Assembly (NCBI GenBank): GCA_018873245.2
Contig: JAEMBT020000004.1
Span: 7,915,073-7,979,072, forward strand
Reading direction: 5' to 3'
Length of the DNA stretch: 64,000 bases
From: Archegozetes longisetosus
Taxonomy: Eukaryota > Arthropoda > Arachnida > Sarcoptiformes > Trhypochthoniidae
A model generated the notes under the pieces. It was not told where the DNA came from, did no database searches, and saw only the letters and a list, made by a program, of their open reading frames with translations. Shown here piece by piece: positions 50,601 to 64,000 of the stretch (position 1 is its first letter; each line of letters begins with the position of its first letter). The translations under genes and the position numbers were made by a program.

Positions 50601-53600
50601 TTTTTCAAACGTGTGCAGTGTGTAAAGAATGAAGTTTTACTGAAAAAGAAAGCCAATTTGTCTTACATTTACTGGCAATTTTGTCATTTCAATTCTACTA
50701 GTTAGAAGTAATGGCTGTAGTTTGCCAACTTTGACAATATTGCGCAAAAAGGCATATAAAATATATTATACAAACATGAGACCTTAACTTATAAACTGAT
50801 ATTGAGTGCATTTCAAAATAATCTGTTCAATAAAATGCAGGCAAAGCCTACGCATTGAATGAAAAATCCATAAAACCAGATATTATGGATGAAAAGGTAA
50901 TGTTTTCTCTGGTTCTTTCAATCCCTGGTTGTTGACTAAGTTGAATGAAAATTTCCTATTACTATATCTTTACTTCAAAAGCTGATAAAAAGATAGGAAT
51001 AAAGTTTAATTTATTGTTCGCTATCGAAACCTTCAGTTATTCCAAGAAAGATAAGGTCAGCATAAAAACGTGGAAATAAAGTCTCTGTTCATAATTCGGT
51101 GAACAATGGAATGAAAAATAATGAAAAAATATTATCGGAAATTGTTTCTGTCATGTTATCTAAAAAATAGATATGAGTTCATTCTACTAGACTGTCCATT
51201 AAAATAATTGAAAGCAAATTAAAACTATATAATCATAAAACATTTGCGCATAATTACGCTCAAAACAATTGCTACTAAACGAACGATCGCTATAAATTAG
51301 TTTAAGTATAATTAGACATTAACTCAATTCAAGTCATACAAACAAATGAGATATAAATGAAAATCGAGTCAATTATCAAGTATCTCACTTCAGACTCTCA
51401 TCTAATCAATAGTTCTAATTATATACTTATCATACCTTTACTGTCCGAAGAAGTGGTGCTGGCAGGAGAAGGAATGGGAGAATCTTTGTTTGTAATATCA
51501 CTGCTGTTACGGCGTGACTTCTTTCTGGTAATGAGTGGCGATATATTATGAGATGAGCAAATGGTGGTGTTAGATGAGGTACTACTGCTTTGAGTTGTTG
51601 TAGCTGTTGATTGGGTTAATATTGTAGTAGAATTTGTATTGACATTAACTGTACAATTATTGCCACTAACACTTGCAGTTTGGGCTCCACTACGATTTCG
51701 AGCGTAAGAGTTCTAAACAATTAGAGTATTCAATGAAATCTTCATTCAAATAAACTGTAGCTTAGAGTCAACATTTTTTAAAAGATAATCCTAATTCAAG
51801 AACACCATATACAAATACAAAATAAACAAATCTTTTCTATTATTTATTTATGTTCAACAGTTTGATATTTACCTAAAAATTTAAATTTGATCAGAAAAGA
51901 AAAATAAGTGAAAAACAAACTCAATAAGTATTGAGGTAAATAATAATGGATCAACAAAGTAGTCGAATTGGACTTCAATCACAATTTAGGTCATGCGAAT
52001 TAGAGGACCGATTTGGCAAATTACATTATCTCGTATGAAAATACTCTTCACCGATCTCATCAAACAGGACTGAACAGTAAAATCGATGAAACACTTGACA
52101 ACACTAAACTGTTACGATTATCAATGATATAACATTTTTCATTAGCTCAGCTCACAGCTACACGTCTTTTAAAGCGACATTTTATCCTTCATATGTAAAC
52201 TAATCTTTTCGAAAATACGCTTTTATTTAAGCATAATTAATAGAGTTTACATACATTATGACAATTATTATTAGAGTTATTATTAGAATAACCTGAAGAG
52301 AAAGCCAAATGTTTGCTATGCGTTGTATATTGGAAAATATAAGCCAGTAATAAATATAATATCAATCAAGTAATATGTATTACTACAATAATTAAACTGT
52401 TCAATCAAACAACTGTTCACTAGTAAACTAGTCAAATATTACAAATTATATAACACAGACGATAACACAGATCATATCACAAATAGGGAATCAGTTGTAA
52501 AAAAGACCGACTCCTCTAAGTATAGTTGTTCCGGGAAGCAGAATTTCAATTATTGTATATTATATAACTAGAAATACAGTGCTATCGCCATCGAAGACGC
52601 GAGTAGCACAATAACAACTATTAGCAGAATCTGTAGAATTCTTGTTATTCAGTCGGAAGGGCGAAGAAAGAGCTCATACCCTCTTTACATCCCCACTACT
52701 TCATCGGTTGCTATGGAGTCGCATGCAGTTTAGGGGAAAAGAATTGGATCCACTGCTACAAGTAGGATAAACTAGAAAGAGCTATGGCATGCAGAAGCCA
52801 TCGATCAATAAAGAATATTGTCGACCAGAATATAGCACCCATTCTCATATAAATATTACTCTGGAGTGCAATAAACATACGAATATCACAGAACAAAAAC
52901 CAACACAGAAGATACCACCAGATTCAGACAAAATATATAGAATTGCTTTCAAACGTTTGTTCAATGATGAAAGAGAAATAACAGATAACGAGAATAATAA
53001 ATTCAATTATGTATAAGATTCGATGCGTCACACTATCAAAGTAGATAAAAATGACTCCAATCACTTGTAAACAAGTTATACAATCCTTATTATTAATATA
53101 ATCGTCTCCGAGAAATACTTGATTGAAATATCATAAAGAAACAGTGAATATAACGTGTTATAACTAACAAGAGTAGAAATGCTCTGTAATTGCAAGCAAA
53201 TTTGAGAATTTGCATTCAACAATAAATCTATTATTTTGCGCAATAGTCATGACAAGTCAATTATAATTTAAACAAAAACTCAACGGATTTATTGAGTAAT
53301 TTGTCCTTCTCTAACACCATTAAATTAATCAACACAAGTATTACTGTCAGGTAAGTATATGGTAATTAAAGAGCTAAACAAAATCTTAGCCTATTAAAAA
53401 TGGTTACTTACAGTTTGATTTTGATTACAAGTTCGTCTTCTTGGAGTTATTCCAATGTCTTCACCTTTCAATATTGATTCGACAACTACGAGAACAAGGC
53501 ACAAAATTGTTTTAACAATTTTAATTCAATAGAGATAATGAGGAAAAAATCATTTTCTCAACAGATCAGATCAACTGATCGAGTCATATGTGCACAGCTT

Positions 53601-56600
53601 TAATAGTGTAGCAAAATTGAGGAACACTGAACTTTAGGATAGAGTCTATAAATAATAAGCTTATCATTTGCCGATAAGTTACTGCAAATAATCTATGGGT
53701 AAATATGTTGGGATCAAGTTGATTTGTGCACACACCAAATTCTAACAATTAGCTTGAACAATGTATCTATTAATTTGTATAATCTAATATTCATTACTAA
53801 AAAGATGACTTGTATTATGAAACATCCATAATATATCAAATGTATGATTGACCTAAATTATGGGCAACCACCAGATTAAATAAGAAATACTCTGACCTGA
53901 TTTTTACGATACACCAGTCAAATGGATTTATTATAAAAAAATCAAAAGGAAAACGAACAAGCACCCGCAAAATATGATCAAATAAGATAGAAAACGATTT
54001 TTTCTAATAAAAAACCGAAACGAGTAATTTACGAACAAAGATCAAACCTTAAGTGAACAAATTTAAGGATTTAAGACTGACATAAATGAATAAACTAGTA
54101 AAAAAATAAAAGCACAAAGGAAATCAAAAGCAGCATTGGGTTATCATATCTGTAATATAACTGCACAGTAAGCAAACATTTATTATCTATACCAACTTTA
54201 ATAATCGAATCACATATTCTATGCTATCCCATCCTATCCTAGCGACCAAAAGATAGTATGCATAACAAAATGTCATTAACGACACACTACTATATGATGA
54301 GCTCATAAACAAAACCAATCTAACGCTCATATATTGATTTATACAACTGTTTGAATTATGTAATATTAGGTCTAAAGCAGGTATGACTAAAATTGTATCG
54401 TAAAACTAAACATGACATTGTTTTGGAAGAAGTGAGTGTAAATATGAAACGCTGATATCTAGTCTAAAAAGTAAAACAAATTCAAGCCATATGTTGTGCA
54501 CTGGTGTAGTGTACAGTTATTTTGGTTTATTTATAGAAATTGATTATCGTTCACAGAAGAATAAAGGAAAGAATAAGTAGAACCAATAACTGTCTGACCT
54601 CCATCTCCAATCAATTTCATCTGCACCAAACTGGGATCTTCATTGTGTTCCTCTAGTACTGTATCATCAGTCAATGTTAATTCCTAAATAAACAAATCAA
54701 ACCATTCATTTAGATCACAAATCGTTACTGACCTAAACAATAAATTTGATTTCAACCAAATAAACACAACTGTTATGGTTAAGTGTGAAAACAAGGTTTT
54801 GCAAGGCACTTAATTAGATCTGATCTTTTCTCAAACTAATAAAATAGAGCCAATTAAAAAGTTTGATTTGATATGATTGAAGGACTTTATACAGAAACTA
54901 CTTAATGGGAGACTTAAGAAAAATGATCGATTTCTTTTTTTTCGAGTTCAACATTTATCAGTTGGTTCAATATTTCCTGTATTAGTGTTGACATAACTCT
55001 GGAAAACTTTTGATAATTTGTCTAGTTGAGATAATTGTATAAGACTAAAAACTATAGATCATTATCTATTATTTGCTTCTTTCGTAATGAGTGGGATTGT
55101 TTTTCTAAACAAGTTTAATCGCAGCAATTAACTTTGAAAAATAACTAAACTTATTCATTCAATTTGTACTAATCTATTGATTTTCCTGATTTCTACATCT
55201 ATATGGCTGACATTTTTCAAAATCACAGACTTTAAGACGTCTTTCTTTAATGTGTTTTTATACTTCAAACTATAACTCTGTGATGACGTGAATGATGTGA
55301 TGAAATAATACTTTTTGAAAACATAAAATTAACAATATTTTGTTTTTGAATGATTTGCCAAAAATAAAAAGCAAATAAGTCTTAATGTTCGCTAACATTG
55401 AAAAGTATTTATATCGCTGATTGCGTCGTGCTGCAGAGCAAACTACATGGAGAGCTACAACTGTTTGCAATTCGTCCTTCACTCAAAATGATAGAAAAAC
55501 TCATTTAACGAACATTAAGAGAATAAAATGGAATTAAGCTTAAATAAAAGAAACAAAACTAGACTGTTGTATACCCTTGTGTTTTCGTTGTACGAAACAA
55601 TAACTGCTGTGTACCACTGAGTTGTTCCTTCGCTTCTGTAAACTTTAACGCGATATCCAACTAAAACGGAAGGAGTAGTCAGTAATATTCGCTGAGAGTC
55701 TTGAAATTCTGTCCACTTTCTTATAGCTTTTCGGACTTCAGCAGATTCAACGTAAGCCTTTTGATTTTGTAAATCAGCGTCCTATTCAATTCAATAACAA
55801 ACACTATTTAATTATCCACATAATCATAAAGTATATTATATATTGGATCAAATATATCGGCAAATATGGTACTAATGCAGGCCTACTAAAATTTAATGTG
55901 CTATAAAACCCGGACAGAGTTTGATATTCTCACTTTTCTTTATTGTGTAATAATAATAATAATAATCTACGCCCCGATCGAAAAGCGTTGGGTCGGGTTC
56001 TCCTCCGCACAGACGGAAGGGTCTAATATTTTTGTGCTTTTTATTGCACAAATATGATGCCGGTTTAAATCTCCTGCTCTACTCGACATTCACTTTAATT
56101 TTATTCACTTGAAACCATTGGGCATTCGATGGCATGTCGAGCTTCCCTTCAATAAAGACCAGCTGTTTCTAAACTATGCCAAATAGTATTACTAATACAA
56201 TAGGTTTAGACACTGGAACCCAGACTTTTGAGAGTCAACAATAATATGAATTCTTTTTTCCTTACTCAATGAGAAACAACCAAAACCAGTTGTGAAAACT
56301 GATTATTTTCTGTCAGAGTCGTCAATATATACTAAACGACTTTGAATCATAGAGTAGAAATGCCAATGAATATGAAATGAAGCACTTTAATCAATATATC
56401 TATTTTTACACTTGACTTACACTTTATTTACATTCAATTTTAAGGTTGCTTTCTAAGTCAGTGTCTCACTCAACAAACTCTATCTGAATTAGCTATTTAA
56501 ACATTGATCACCAGATAACTGATATTGATTTACAAAAAAAACCTCTAAAATTGAGAAAACATTCACTACTACTCGGAAGAAGAACATTGATATCAATCAA

Positions 56601-59600
56601 AGTGAAAAAACCTAAACCATAAAAACGATAAACTGAATCAAAGCCAAAGATAAAATAAACATAAGTTAGAGATAGTGAAATCAATTGCTATCCTGACATA
56701 AAAATATAAATACAATCGAAAGCCATTAGAATTGAAAGCTTGCTTCAAGTTTTTTTTGAGTTGACAGTACAAACTTTTGAAAAATATCTACAATTGAATT
56801 GTCGATCCCCTGTTTTCCCACCTCTTCAGTACTCTACAGTTGGACTTTTTTGTTACCTTAAAAAGTCTGAGATCTGAAGAATGAAAGAACTTAAATGTGA
56901 TAAGTTTTTTTATATAATAATTTTGAGTACGACCTAATCATACACAACACCTTTATGCGAACACTTACAGGAAATTGTACCAAAAATATCGATAAATCTA
57001 GAAATGAACTGCAAAACCTGTTTGTCGCCTCCTTTTATAAATTAATAACAACGTGTTCTCAGATGAAATATCGCAATGCATTATATATGTAGTGTTCGCA
57101 CTAAATCAAAATCTTATTTATTTATGGAAACAATATTGAAGGACTTTTCTCATGCAAGTCGTATTCTCTTAATTTGCAAGCAAATTATTGCATTCAAATT
57201 TAAATTACTAAAAACTCCATTCCAGTAAATTAAGACTACATTTCACAATAGTTCATACATGTGTGAACATTTTCAGCTAAATCAAAATCAAATTACATTT
57301 CAATAAACAAATCAACACTTACAGACAAACTGAAAATAGCATTTTTCACATTTAGGGCTCATTTGAATTTTCAATAATCGATCGAATAGTTTAGCTGAAA
57401 GAAAAACAACTTTTAGAGCAACTGCTCAATAGCAGACACTCACCCAAAAGCTAGCGATCATTCATTTTAATCGAGAAGTGCTCCTTCTAACAATCACATA
57501 TCATAAACTAAGGCTGATTTTAGAGAAAAACAAACCATTGCTATTATTAGAGATCAACTAAATGGATAATATTTGTACGAAAAATCGTAAAATCAAAATT
57601 ATTGGTTTCACTTTAATTTATCATTTAATGAGTTTATCTCGAAAACTGCCATTTTATATAATTACGAGAGAGAATCAAAGTCACGAACTTTATAATGAAC
57701 TGAAACAAAGATCATAAAACCGTTTTTTTGGACAATTAAACGCAAGTATAAGAGTTAATGAAAAATTGGCAAAAGTTAAAAGAGAAGTTTAGCTGAAAAA
57801 AAAAGATGAATCATCACGTAGTTGGATAAGAGTAATGTTATTTATGTTATTTGTAAGTTGGTGTTATGAATAAAGATAGTAGGAGTTGTACACAATTATA
57901 GCGCTCACTCATGTCCAACTTGTCCAACTGGTTCGATTAAAATAAATTGCATTGAACATTGTCTTTCTCTTCAACTGTAATTCATTACTGCTCTAAATCT
58001 AGTCCAAAACATTGCAGGTCTTAGACTAAAGTGATTAAGAATTTGAGTGATAAAAAATAACCTAACTTTGAAAGATAGCAAAGTAATACTACAACAAATT
58101 TTTTAGTATCTCTCGCAGAATGTTATCTGATTGTCAGTTTTTCAAACTTGACCGATATTAGAGTACCTAAAGGTTATCTATTGAAATATTGCACTAAAAT
58201 TTTGAACAATTCATTGCATGTAATTGTAGTTAACATAATAAGAATTTGATAACTTTCACGGAGATATTGATAAAACAGGTACTCGAATGAAAAGAGCATA
58301 AAAACTAAGTAGATTATCAAAATCATAAAAGCAAAGCGATAAATATTCAACAAAACAATGCTTTATCTGGACATATGGTGTTGAGATATAAATATCTGAA
58401 TAAAGAAATCTATAGAAGACTTATTTTATTGAAATTTGCAGTCACTTAAACTGTTAAAAATATATTATATGAGAATTTTTTGAGCGATCGTTGCACTAAA
58501 ACAGTTTGTAACTTGTTATAAGGCTCAACGCCCGAACGCATCGACTTTTTGTGATTATATTTTTTACCATTAATAATATGGTAATATAAAAATCGTAATG
58601 ATATTCTCTCTCAGTGGCGTGACTACATTCGTAAAATACAGTAATGCATACAACACGCATTATCTATTTGACACAATGGCAAATTGATGGTTGACAGCAA
58701 ATAAAGGCTACTCCCATAACTTTGCTCAAGTCCACATCACCTTAAACTTTAAATCTAACAGCACTGAGAGAGTCTGCTATCAATTAACTTGTTATTTATT
58801 GCACTGTTCGTCAAAATGGCACCGTTTCACTTTGTCCAAGAAGAGTAGTTTGAAAATAATGATTTATATATATTTGTTGACCGACAAGTGTAAGCGATAG
58901 AATGAGAATGCGATTAAAAATATAGGGAATGCATATCTCACATTTGCAGTCAATGAACTACAGCTGGCAAACAAAGGTACTGATGAAAGGCTAATGTTGT
59001 GCTTTAAAAACTAATTTCATAATCATTGTTTAAATCGGCAACATTAACATTCTGCAAATAGTATGCAACACTGGTCGACAACTAGATCAAGGAAATCATC
59101 ACTCAACTTGTTATCCATCTCAAATTATCGACTAAATTTGCCATCAACTTTTCCTCAATTTCGAGTCACAGCTTTTATATTTAGGAGAATTTCATTTCAG
59201 GTCAAATGAAGCCAAGAGGCAAAAATTGATCGACTAATTTTACAATTAGTGTTGTCGACTACTGGTTTATGTTCATAGTTAAATCACAGTTCAATTATAA
59301 AAATTGACCAAAAACATTCACTAACATTAATAGTTAGGTACGAGTATTGCGTAAACAATAAAAATAAGTACAAAGAACTGAATATTTGATTACCTTGAAA
59401 AGTGCAATTTTAATAATCCATAAATCAAAAACAGCTTATTTTGTAGTAATAACAATCAGTGAGTCACTCAACAAACACAAGTTTGAAAGCTGAAGCAAAA
59501 CTAATTGAAAATAATATTGGGAAAGGAGTAGGAATATTGACGAACAACAGTTTACAAATTTGAATGAAAATTTGAAACTAGCTCTAGTTTGGTTGCCTTT

Positions 59601-60892
59601 GGCTGCGGCCCTGGCTGTGGCAAATGCAGGCTGCCATGTATCGTTCACGTCGACAGTATTAGCTACTCTCGAAAATAATACTGACTCAGCTTTACTTCTC
59701 GCTAAAACCCACTACTAGGACGTGATCACTTCCAGGAAATAGGAGTGAAAGAAAGAAAAACACTTGCAAAGCTAATTCAATGTAACATTGATTGCAAATG
59801 AAATAAGGAGACACTAAAACCAGTACATTAGCGTTTTTTAACCTGATCGCATCAAAGACCTGTTTCTACTATAATTCTCACAATTATTATGTTGCCTCCA
59901 ATCTAAGTTCATCTGGGGTTTTTATATTTTTTCTCACTAAATTTCAGCTAAACTATCAAAAATGTTCGTTTTGATAATAACCCTAAAGAGTTCAATTCTC
60001 AAAATTATACCACTAATTATGTTACAGTTACTCAGTTGAAAAATCATTCGTTTCATCTGCAAACTACAAAATGCGGACAATAACAGATCAATAAAAAACA
60101 GCTTTGCAGATCTGCAAAACACTCAATCATTTAACGACTTTCCCAATATAATAGTTGCGTAAATGGTCGTTTTGTTGAAAATGAAGCAAAATTGCTTGCA
60201 ATCCAAATTACTTAGAGTTGGATCCAGATCGAAATGAGTTTAATTGGTAATTAAGTCAATTACTTAATGGGCATATGATGTATTGAGAAGTCAGATTTGA
60301 GAGGAGGAATGAACACCTACATGTGACCTGATAAGTTCATTCAATATAACTATATTATCAGAGCATTTGATTATAAGAATTGAATCAAACCTAAGATTTA
60401 TGGCTGTTTGCAGACGAAGGTCTATATAATGGTAGTGTCACTACTTTTTAGTTGAGTGGCATAAATGCTGATAAACTTAATATATGAGAAAATGCAAATC
60501 GAGTGAAACAGTCGGGACTGCAAAAACTTAACAATATAAAGCCTTATATGGGTTTAAATTTGATTTTAGAGCAGAAACAGAGCAGAGTATTTAATGCAAT
60601 AATAAGACTACAGTATGTGGCACAATAGTAAGACTACACTAACGAAATTGAACTGTTTTTAATTAAGCCGACTTGTCATGTCATGTCATGTCATCCTTAT
60701 ACCATCTAAAGCGAACTTTTTGGTGCAATAAACTAATGGGTATTATTTGAGTTTAGAAAATCAATAATTGATTACCTGATATACTGTAAGCTCGTTGTAG
60801 TCAACAAATTCCAACTGCTTATCGACCAAAAATTCAATAGGTTTTAATTTGTAGTCTTGAAAACCAATTTTATCGAGTAATGTTTTGAAGCT
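36055..60892 (-). CDS. KDM3: KDM3/JHDM2-type JmjC histone H3K9 demethylase, 5' end outside window
   Basis: Exons seen, 5' to 3': 60892-60776, 55781-55575, 54683-54584, 53485-53412, 51712-51436, 43871-42239, 42174-41991, 41923-37694 and 37101-36055; about 2620 codons, start missing. The first exons match the KDM3 N-terminal region ([18 protein letters not shown], [40 protein letters not shown]). Then come very long Ser/Asn/Gln-rich stretches, a charged coiled coil, a poly-Gln/His tract, the C6 zinc finger ([26 protein letters not shown]), an LRELL box, and the JmjC domain with iron ligands in [11 protein letters not shown] and GAPHQVRN. Family role: Fe(II)/2-oxoglutarate removal of H3K9 methyl groups. 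Frame is lost three times in exon 41923-37694: an A run at about 39568-39573, A5 at 39381-39385 and A5 at about 39258-39264. Confidence 0.92.
41614..41681 (-). repeat. CAA/CAG tract encoding poly-Gln in KDM3
   Basis: Runs of TTG and CTG on the plus strand encode about 17 Gln plus flanking HQQQQQH on the minus strand, followed by a His-rich HHPHQSH stretch. Mixed CAA and CAG codons make it a coding microsatellite likely to vary in length. Confidence 0.9.
43872..51435 (-). other. 7.6 kb KDM3 intron
   Basis: The flanking exons join in phase (one base plus two) and read DSKGRVITF across the junction, so no coding exon need lie between. The intron holds AT-rich sequence, a tRNA-like piece near 47400-47470, and scattered moderate-GC patches. 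A 62-codon open stretch at 45365-45553 on the plus strand has a hydrophobic start but no recognisable relative. Confidence 0.6.
47397..47470 (+). repeat. possible tRNA-derived repeat piece
   Basis: AGGTTTGATTCCCC (from 47447) is a good B-box match, and TTGAG upstream can pair with CTCAA just after it like an acceptor stem. The T stem pairs at only two positions and the A box is weak, so this is a tRNA relic at best. Confidence 0.3.
55945..56165 (-). mobile_element. 3' end of a non-LTR retrotransposon with (ATT)n tail
   Basis: On the minus strand a GC-richer segment of about 200 bases ends in CGATCGGGGCGTAG followed directly by six to seven ATT units (55966-55948). Before the tail are three short hairpins: TTTGTGC/GCACAAA, CCTTCCG/CGGAGG and CCCGA/TCGGGG. 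A 3' hairpin followed by a short tandem tail is how several LINE families end. The copy is 5' truncated, and its orientation is the same as KDM3, in the intron before exon 55781-55575 on the transcript (between exons 60892-60776 and 55781-55575). Confidence 0.6.
59566..59650 (-). other. GC-rich island, possible cryptic or alternative exon
   Basis: About 85 bases, rich in G and C within very AT-rich DNA. On the minus strand an open stretch reads [21 protein letters not shown]. There is no clear acceptor directly before it and no family match, so it could be an alternative KDM3 exon, a regulatory patch or a repeat fragment. Confidence 0.25.
60675..60694. repeat. TCATG pentamer, four units
   Basis: Four tandem copies of a five-base unit (GTCAT) inside the KDM3 intron. 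Confidence 0.85.
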
Positions 60893-61275
60893 CTGCAAAA
60901 GTATCAAATGGAGAGCAATTTAGAAACCAAATGGACTTGAATAAAAAGATATGTTCAAAATGACTAAATAAAATTGAAATGTGTGATCGTTTAGCGTTGT
61001 TATAAGCTATGACTTATTTTCTTACTTTAATGCAATCATATCTAATCTAATTGGAGCAGATGTAATGAAAGTAATATTATATTTTTCAACAAAAATACAG
61101 TTGGCAGCTCTTAGTTTCATTTTGTTTTATCAACGGCTAAATAGACAAATCAATAAAATGTGGCAAAGTATAGAGTCATACTACAGATATTCTGTATAGT
61201 TTGAGATAGAATAGTATGATGAGCACTATTCCTATTATACGCACCATTATCAAAGGGACTAAACGACAGAGAGCA

Positions 61276-61342
<67 letters not shown>

Positions 61343-64000
61343 AGCATATACATAATGAAAGAGTGAATTGTGTGTCATTGATCTAATACTAAATTTATAG
61401 TTATATAAACCATGTAAACGATACAGTTTGAGTGCCGATCAATTAAGCGTGAATCGCATCCCATACCAAAAACGAACGGATTACAGCTTTATTATAAACT
61501 TATTTGCTTTGCTTTGCGGAAAGTAGTCTTACTTTACTTGTGTTGCATTGAAGGACAAATGAAGGTCAAAGCATTGCTACCAAAGCAAAGCTAACTATCG
61601 ACGAGTTATTGAATAAAAGCTGAGCAAAATTTAAGGCATAATACTTTAAATAGTTATAGATTTGAGCTTTATAAACAGAATCAACACATAAATAAAAAAA
61701 CACTTTAAAATTAACCATTTTTAAATAAGGGATTTAATTGAAAATATTTTTAGACAAAAATTGTTTTTCAAGTCTTCAATACTTTTGAATGCGATCTCTT
61801 TTAAAGGACAGATAAATGAATGAGATATAATGCAAAGTTATTACAAATGAGTTCAGTTGAAGAGTATTCTTATTAAAAATGAGTAGATATTAAAAGTAAT
61901 TATAGCGTTAATCAAATCAAAATTTCATAATATTAGAGACGATTGCACTCACAAATGTGTGACATGAACGAGAATCACAACAATAAATTAAGAAAAAAGA
62001 CAATGCAATCAATGAAATGCAGTTTCATATGAACCATGAATGGTTTCCTTCAATTTATTATCAAAAGCGTGGATAATGTATTACGAGCGCAACAAAAACA
62101 AAGGATAACCTTTATGTTGACTAATAATTTCTACCATTAATGATGAAAGCGACAATTTTGAAAATTATTTTGAAAAATTATCTGAAAAATGATATTTGGC
62201 AGAGTTTTATGACTTTGTTTTTATAAAGTGAACAAAATCGTAGGCACGCAAAAGGAGATCAATAAAGTGTTGGCTAAGTTGCTACATTTCATATATCATA
62301 AAGTTTGATGACTGAGTTTATAAATTTTATTATAATTGAACCTCTATTAATGTAATACTCTTCTAGAAAAAGAAAAGAAATCGTTATTGCGCTATCTGCG
62401 TTCACGCAATAGTCATGATTAAAAACAAGCTCTCATGTCAACTACCTTTAAATAAGTTTCAACTTTAGAAATAACGGATTTATCACAATCATTTTCACAA
62501 TAATTATGTTTTTATTTCAAATTCATGATAGTCTACATTCATTTATTTGACTGTCATTCAGATCGAAATGCTGTTCATTTGGAAAGTGGTAGAAACTGCA
62601 ATTTTCAGTTTGGTTTCTAAATAAGAATAGCGTTTATTTATTTAACGAACTTATGTTTACGCATTTCTTTGCGAATATTTTCATCATTTATTTATTGGTG
62701 TAACAAAAGCGCTAATTCATGATAAGATCTTTGGGAATCGCAAATCTTTCAAGTGTTGTCGAAGTAACTCAGAAGAATAAATACGTATATATATATATAA
62801 AAGTGTTGACTCGAGTCGCATGTTTCATCTCCATACACATGATTCAATGAACTCTGCTTTTGTGTGAGATCTACTCTGAGCCAACACTTTCAGAAACTAT
62901 TTACATACGGCCAATACTTTATGGCAAACCATGTCACCTTCACAATATCAACTTTATTCTGCGCATCACCAACTTGATCAGTTCTTATTAATGTAAAGTT
63001 TGAAAAGTCATAAATATTTCTAACTTATTGTGAAGTATGATTCATAACAAAACTTATTCAATCGACTGAGTAATAGCTCGAAATCCATCAAAACTTTGAT
63101 TGGTACGAAAAGTGATGAAAACATTGAGAACAGAATGAGTTAGAGGAAGAAGTATCAATTTTTAAACTGATATTTGAAACATGAATGAGACAATCATATG
63201 GTTGGTCAGGAGAAAGAAGACGAGATTTCTATAGAAACTCATGGACCAATACATCAAAGCGTGTTTGGGTGTTTAGGTGTTCCCATAGAAACAACCCAAC
63301 CATTCATTTTTGAAGATTATGTTTTGCTGAGCAAATCTGAACTAATTTTTAGTTTATAGCTTAATATATATTATAAATTGATGGACTAAATAATCCAATT
63401 TTCTCTAAACCTTTCTTATCTATTTGAACGGATATGAGTAAATAAATAAATGATTTTAGCTTTTCCTTAATTGAGCCCTTTTTTGTTGAATAAGGTTGCA
63501 AGAGGTCTGAAAATTGATTAATTTTCAGTTTTAGTTATTTAATTACTCACTAATCAACTGATTATGAGTTATCTCTCAAGATATGATCGAGTAAAGCAAA
63601 TATTTGTTTGAATAAAAATAAAAAAACCAAACTTAATCAGTTGCAAACATTAGAAATCTAATTAAAAATGAGTCACAGTCAACAATTTGAGTTTTCGTAA
63701 TAAATTCTGAAATGATTAGAGGCATAATTGAATGGATTTCAAGGTGAAAAACATAATAAAAAAGAGCCGCGTTATGCATAACTCGAGTTAAATTTTTATT
63801 GGATTGCGTACTATGTCTCACAGTTAATACGTTTTTTAAATAGCTTCTGGCAATTTTTCTTTTCATTTAAAACTAATTTAAAGGATATGTCGTTTGATTT
63901 GTCTCAAAGGAGAGCATATGATTGGCAAACACGAGCTTAAAAATATCTAAAGAGCTAAAATTTCAATAAAGTAATAAAATGAGATTTTCCCTAATGAACA
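60893..64000. other. upstream KDM3 intron or 5' region, no exon seen
   Basis: KDM3 must have at least one more exon towards higher coordinates, because the first visible exon begins in phase 0 after an acceptor (TTTGCAG). I find no convincing KDM3 N-terminal coding in this 3.1 kb. It contains the GA microsatellite and a short AT run at 62787-62801. Confidence 0.5.
61278..61338. repeat. (GA)n microsatellite, about 30 units
   Basis: An uninterrupted GA run of about 60 bases upstream of the first visible KDM3 exon. The open frame it creates on the minus strand (Leu-Ser repeats) is not a gene. Confidence 0.97.

Larger units (their letters stand above)
55782..60775 (-). other. 5.0 kb KDM3 intron
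   Basis: Flanking exons both end in phase 0 and join as TVYQ-DADL. Besides the LINE tail it contains a small GC-rich island at 59566-59650 and a TGTCA pentamer run. No further exon is required by the frame. Confidence 0.55.

Noticed and set aside
61150..61353. Open frame of Leu-Ser repeats on the minus strand
   Set aside because: It is only the translation of the GA microsatellite.

Overview
The window is eukaryotic nuclear DNA: AT-rich, with spliced genes whose introns are mostly short (about 50-120 bases, a few of 1-7 kb), GT-AG splice sites, and metazoan housekeeping orthologues. The proteins and the tRNA-derived and LINE-like repeats fit an arthropod; a mite-like chelicerate is my best guess, but that is inference, not shown by any single marker.

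Layout. 1-1160: repeat-bearing intergenic DNA. 1161-5652: three small genes, FBXW9 (+), STX18 (-, tail to tail with FBXW9) and TM2D2 (+). 6925-15477: a large STE20-type kinase gene (SLK/STK10/Slik) with a 3 kb first intron. 16434-18141: a TspanC8 tetraspanin (-), divergent from O-GlcNAcase (OGA, +, 19783-25559). 26238-27878: cytosolic aspartate aminotransferase (GOT1). 28273-29936: COMMD4 (+). 30219-31193: single-exon HSDL1-like protein (-). 31194-36054: gene-poor DNA. 36055-60892: a very large KDM3/JHDM2-type histone H3K9 demethylase gene (-) whose 5' end lies beyond the window. The last 3 kb shows no exon I can support.

The genes do not form one pathway. They include membrane traffic (STX18), an ER/Golgi membrane protein (TM2D2), cytoskeletal kinase signalling (SLK), ADAM10 escort (tetraspanin), O-GlcNAc removal (OGA), amino-acid metabolism (GOT1), and chromatin (KDM3).

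Most notable observation: eight separate one-base losses break otherwise well-conserved reading frames in TM2D2, SLK (two), OGA (two) and KDM3 (three), seven of them in or next to A or T runs. In every affected exon, adding back exactly that number of bases makes the exon phases agree with the splice sites. Residual long-read assembly error is the simplest explanation; frameshifting or transcript slippage at A runs is the interesting alternative. Other finds are a mariner-like transposase remnant and tRNA-derived SINE pieces inside introns, a LINE 3' tail ending in (ATT)n, a pair of diverged dispersed repeats, two strong palindromes, and an HSDL1-like protein with a ruined cofactor loop.
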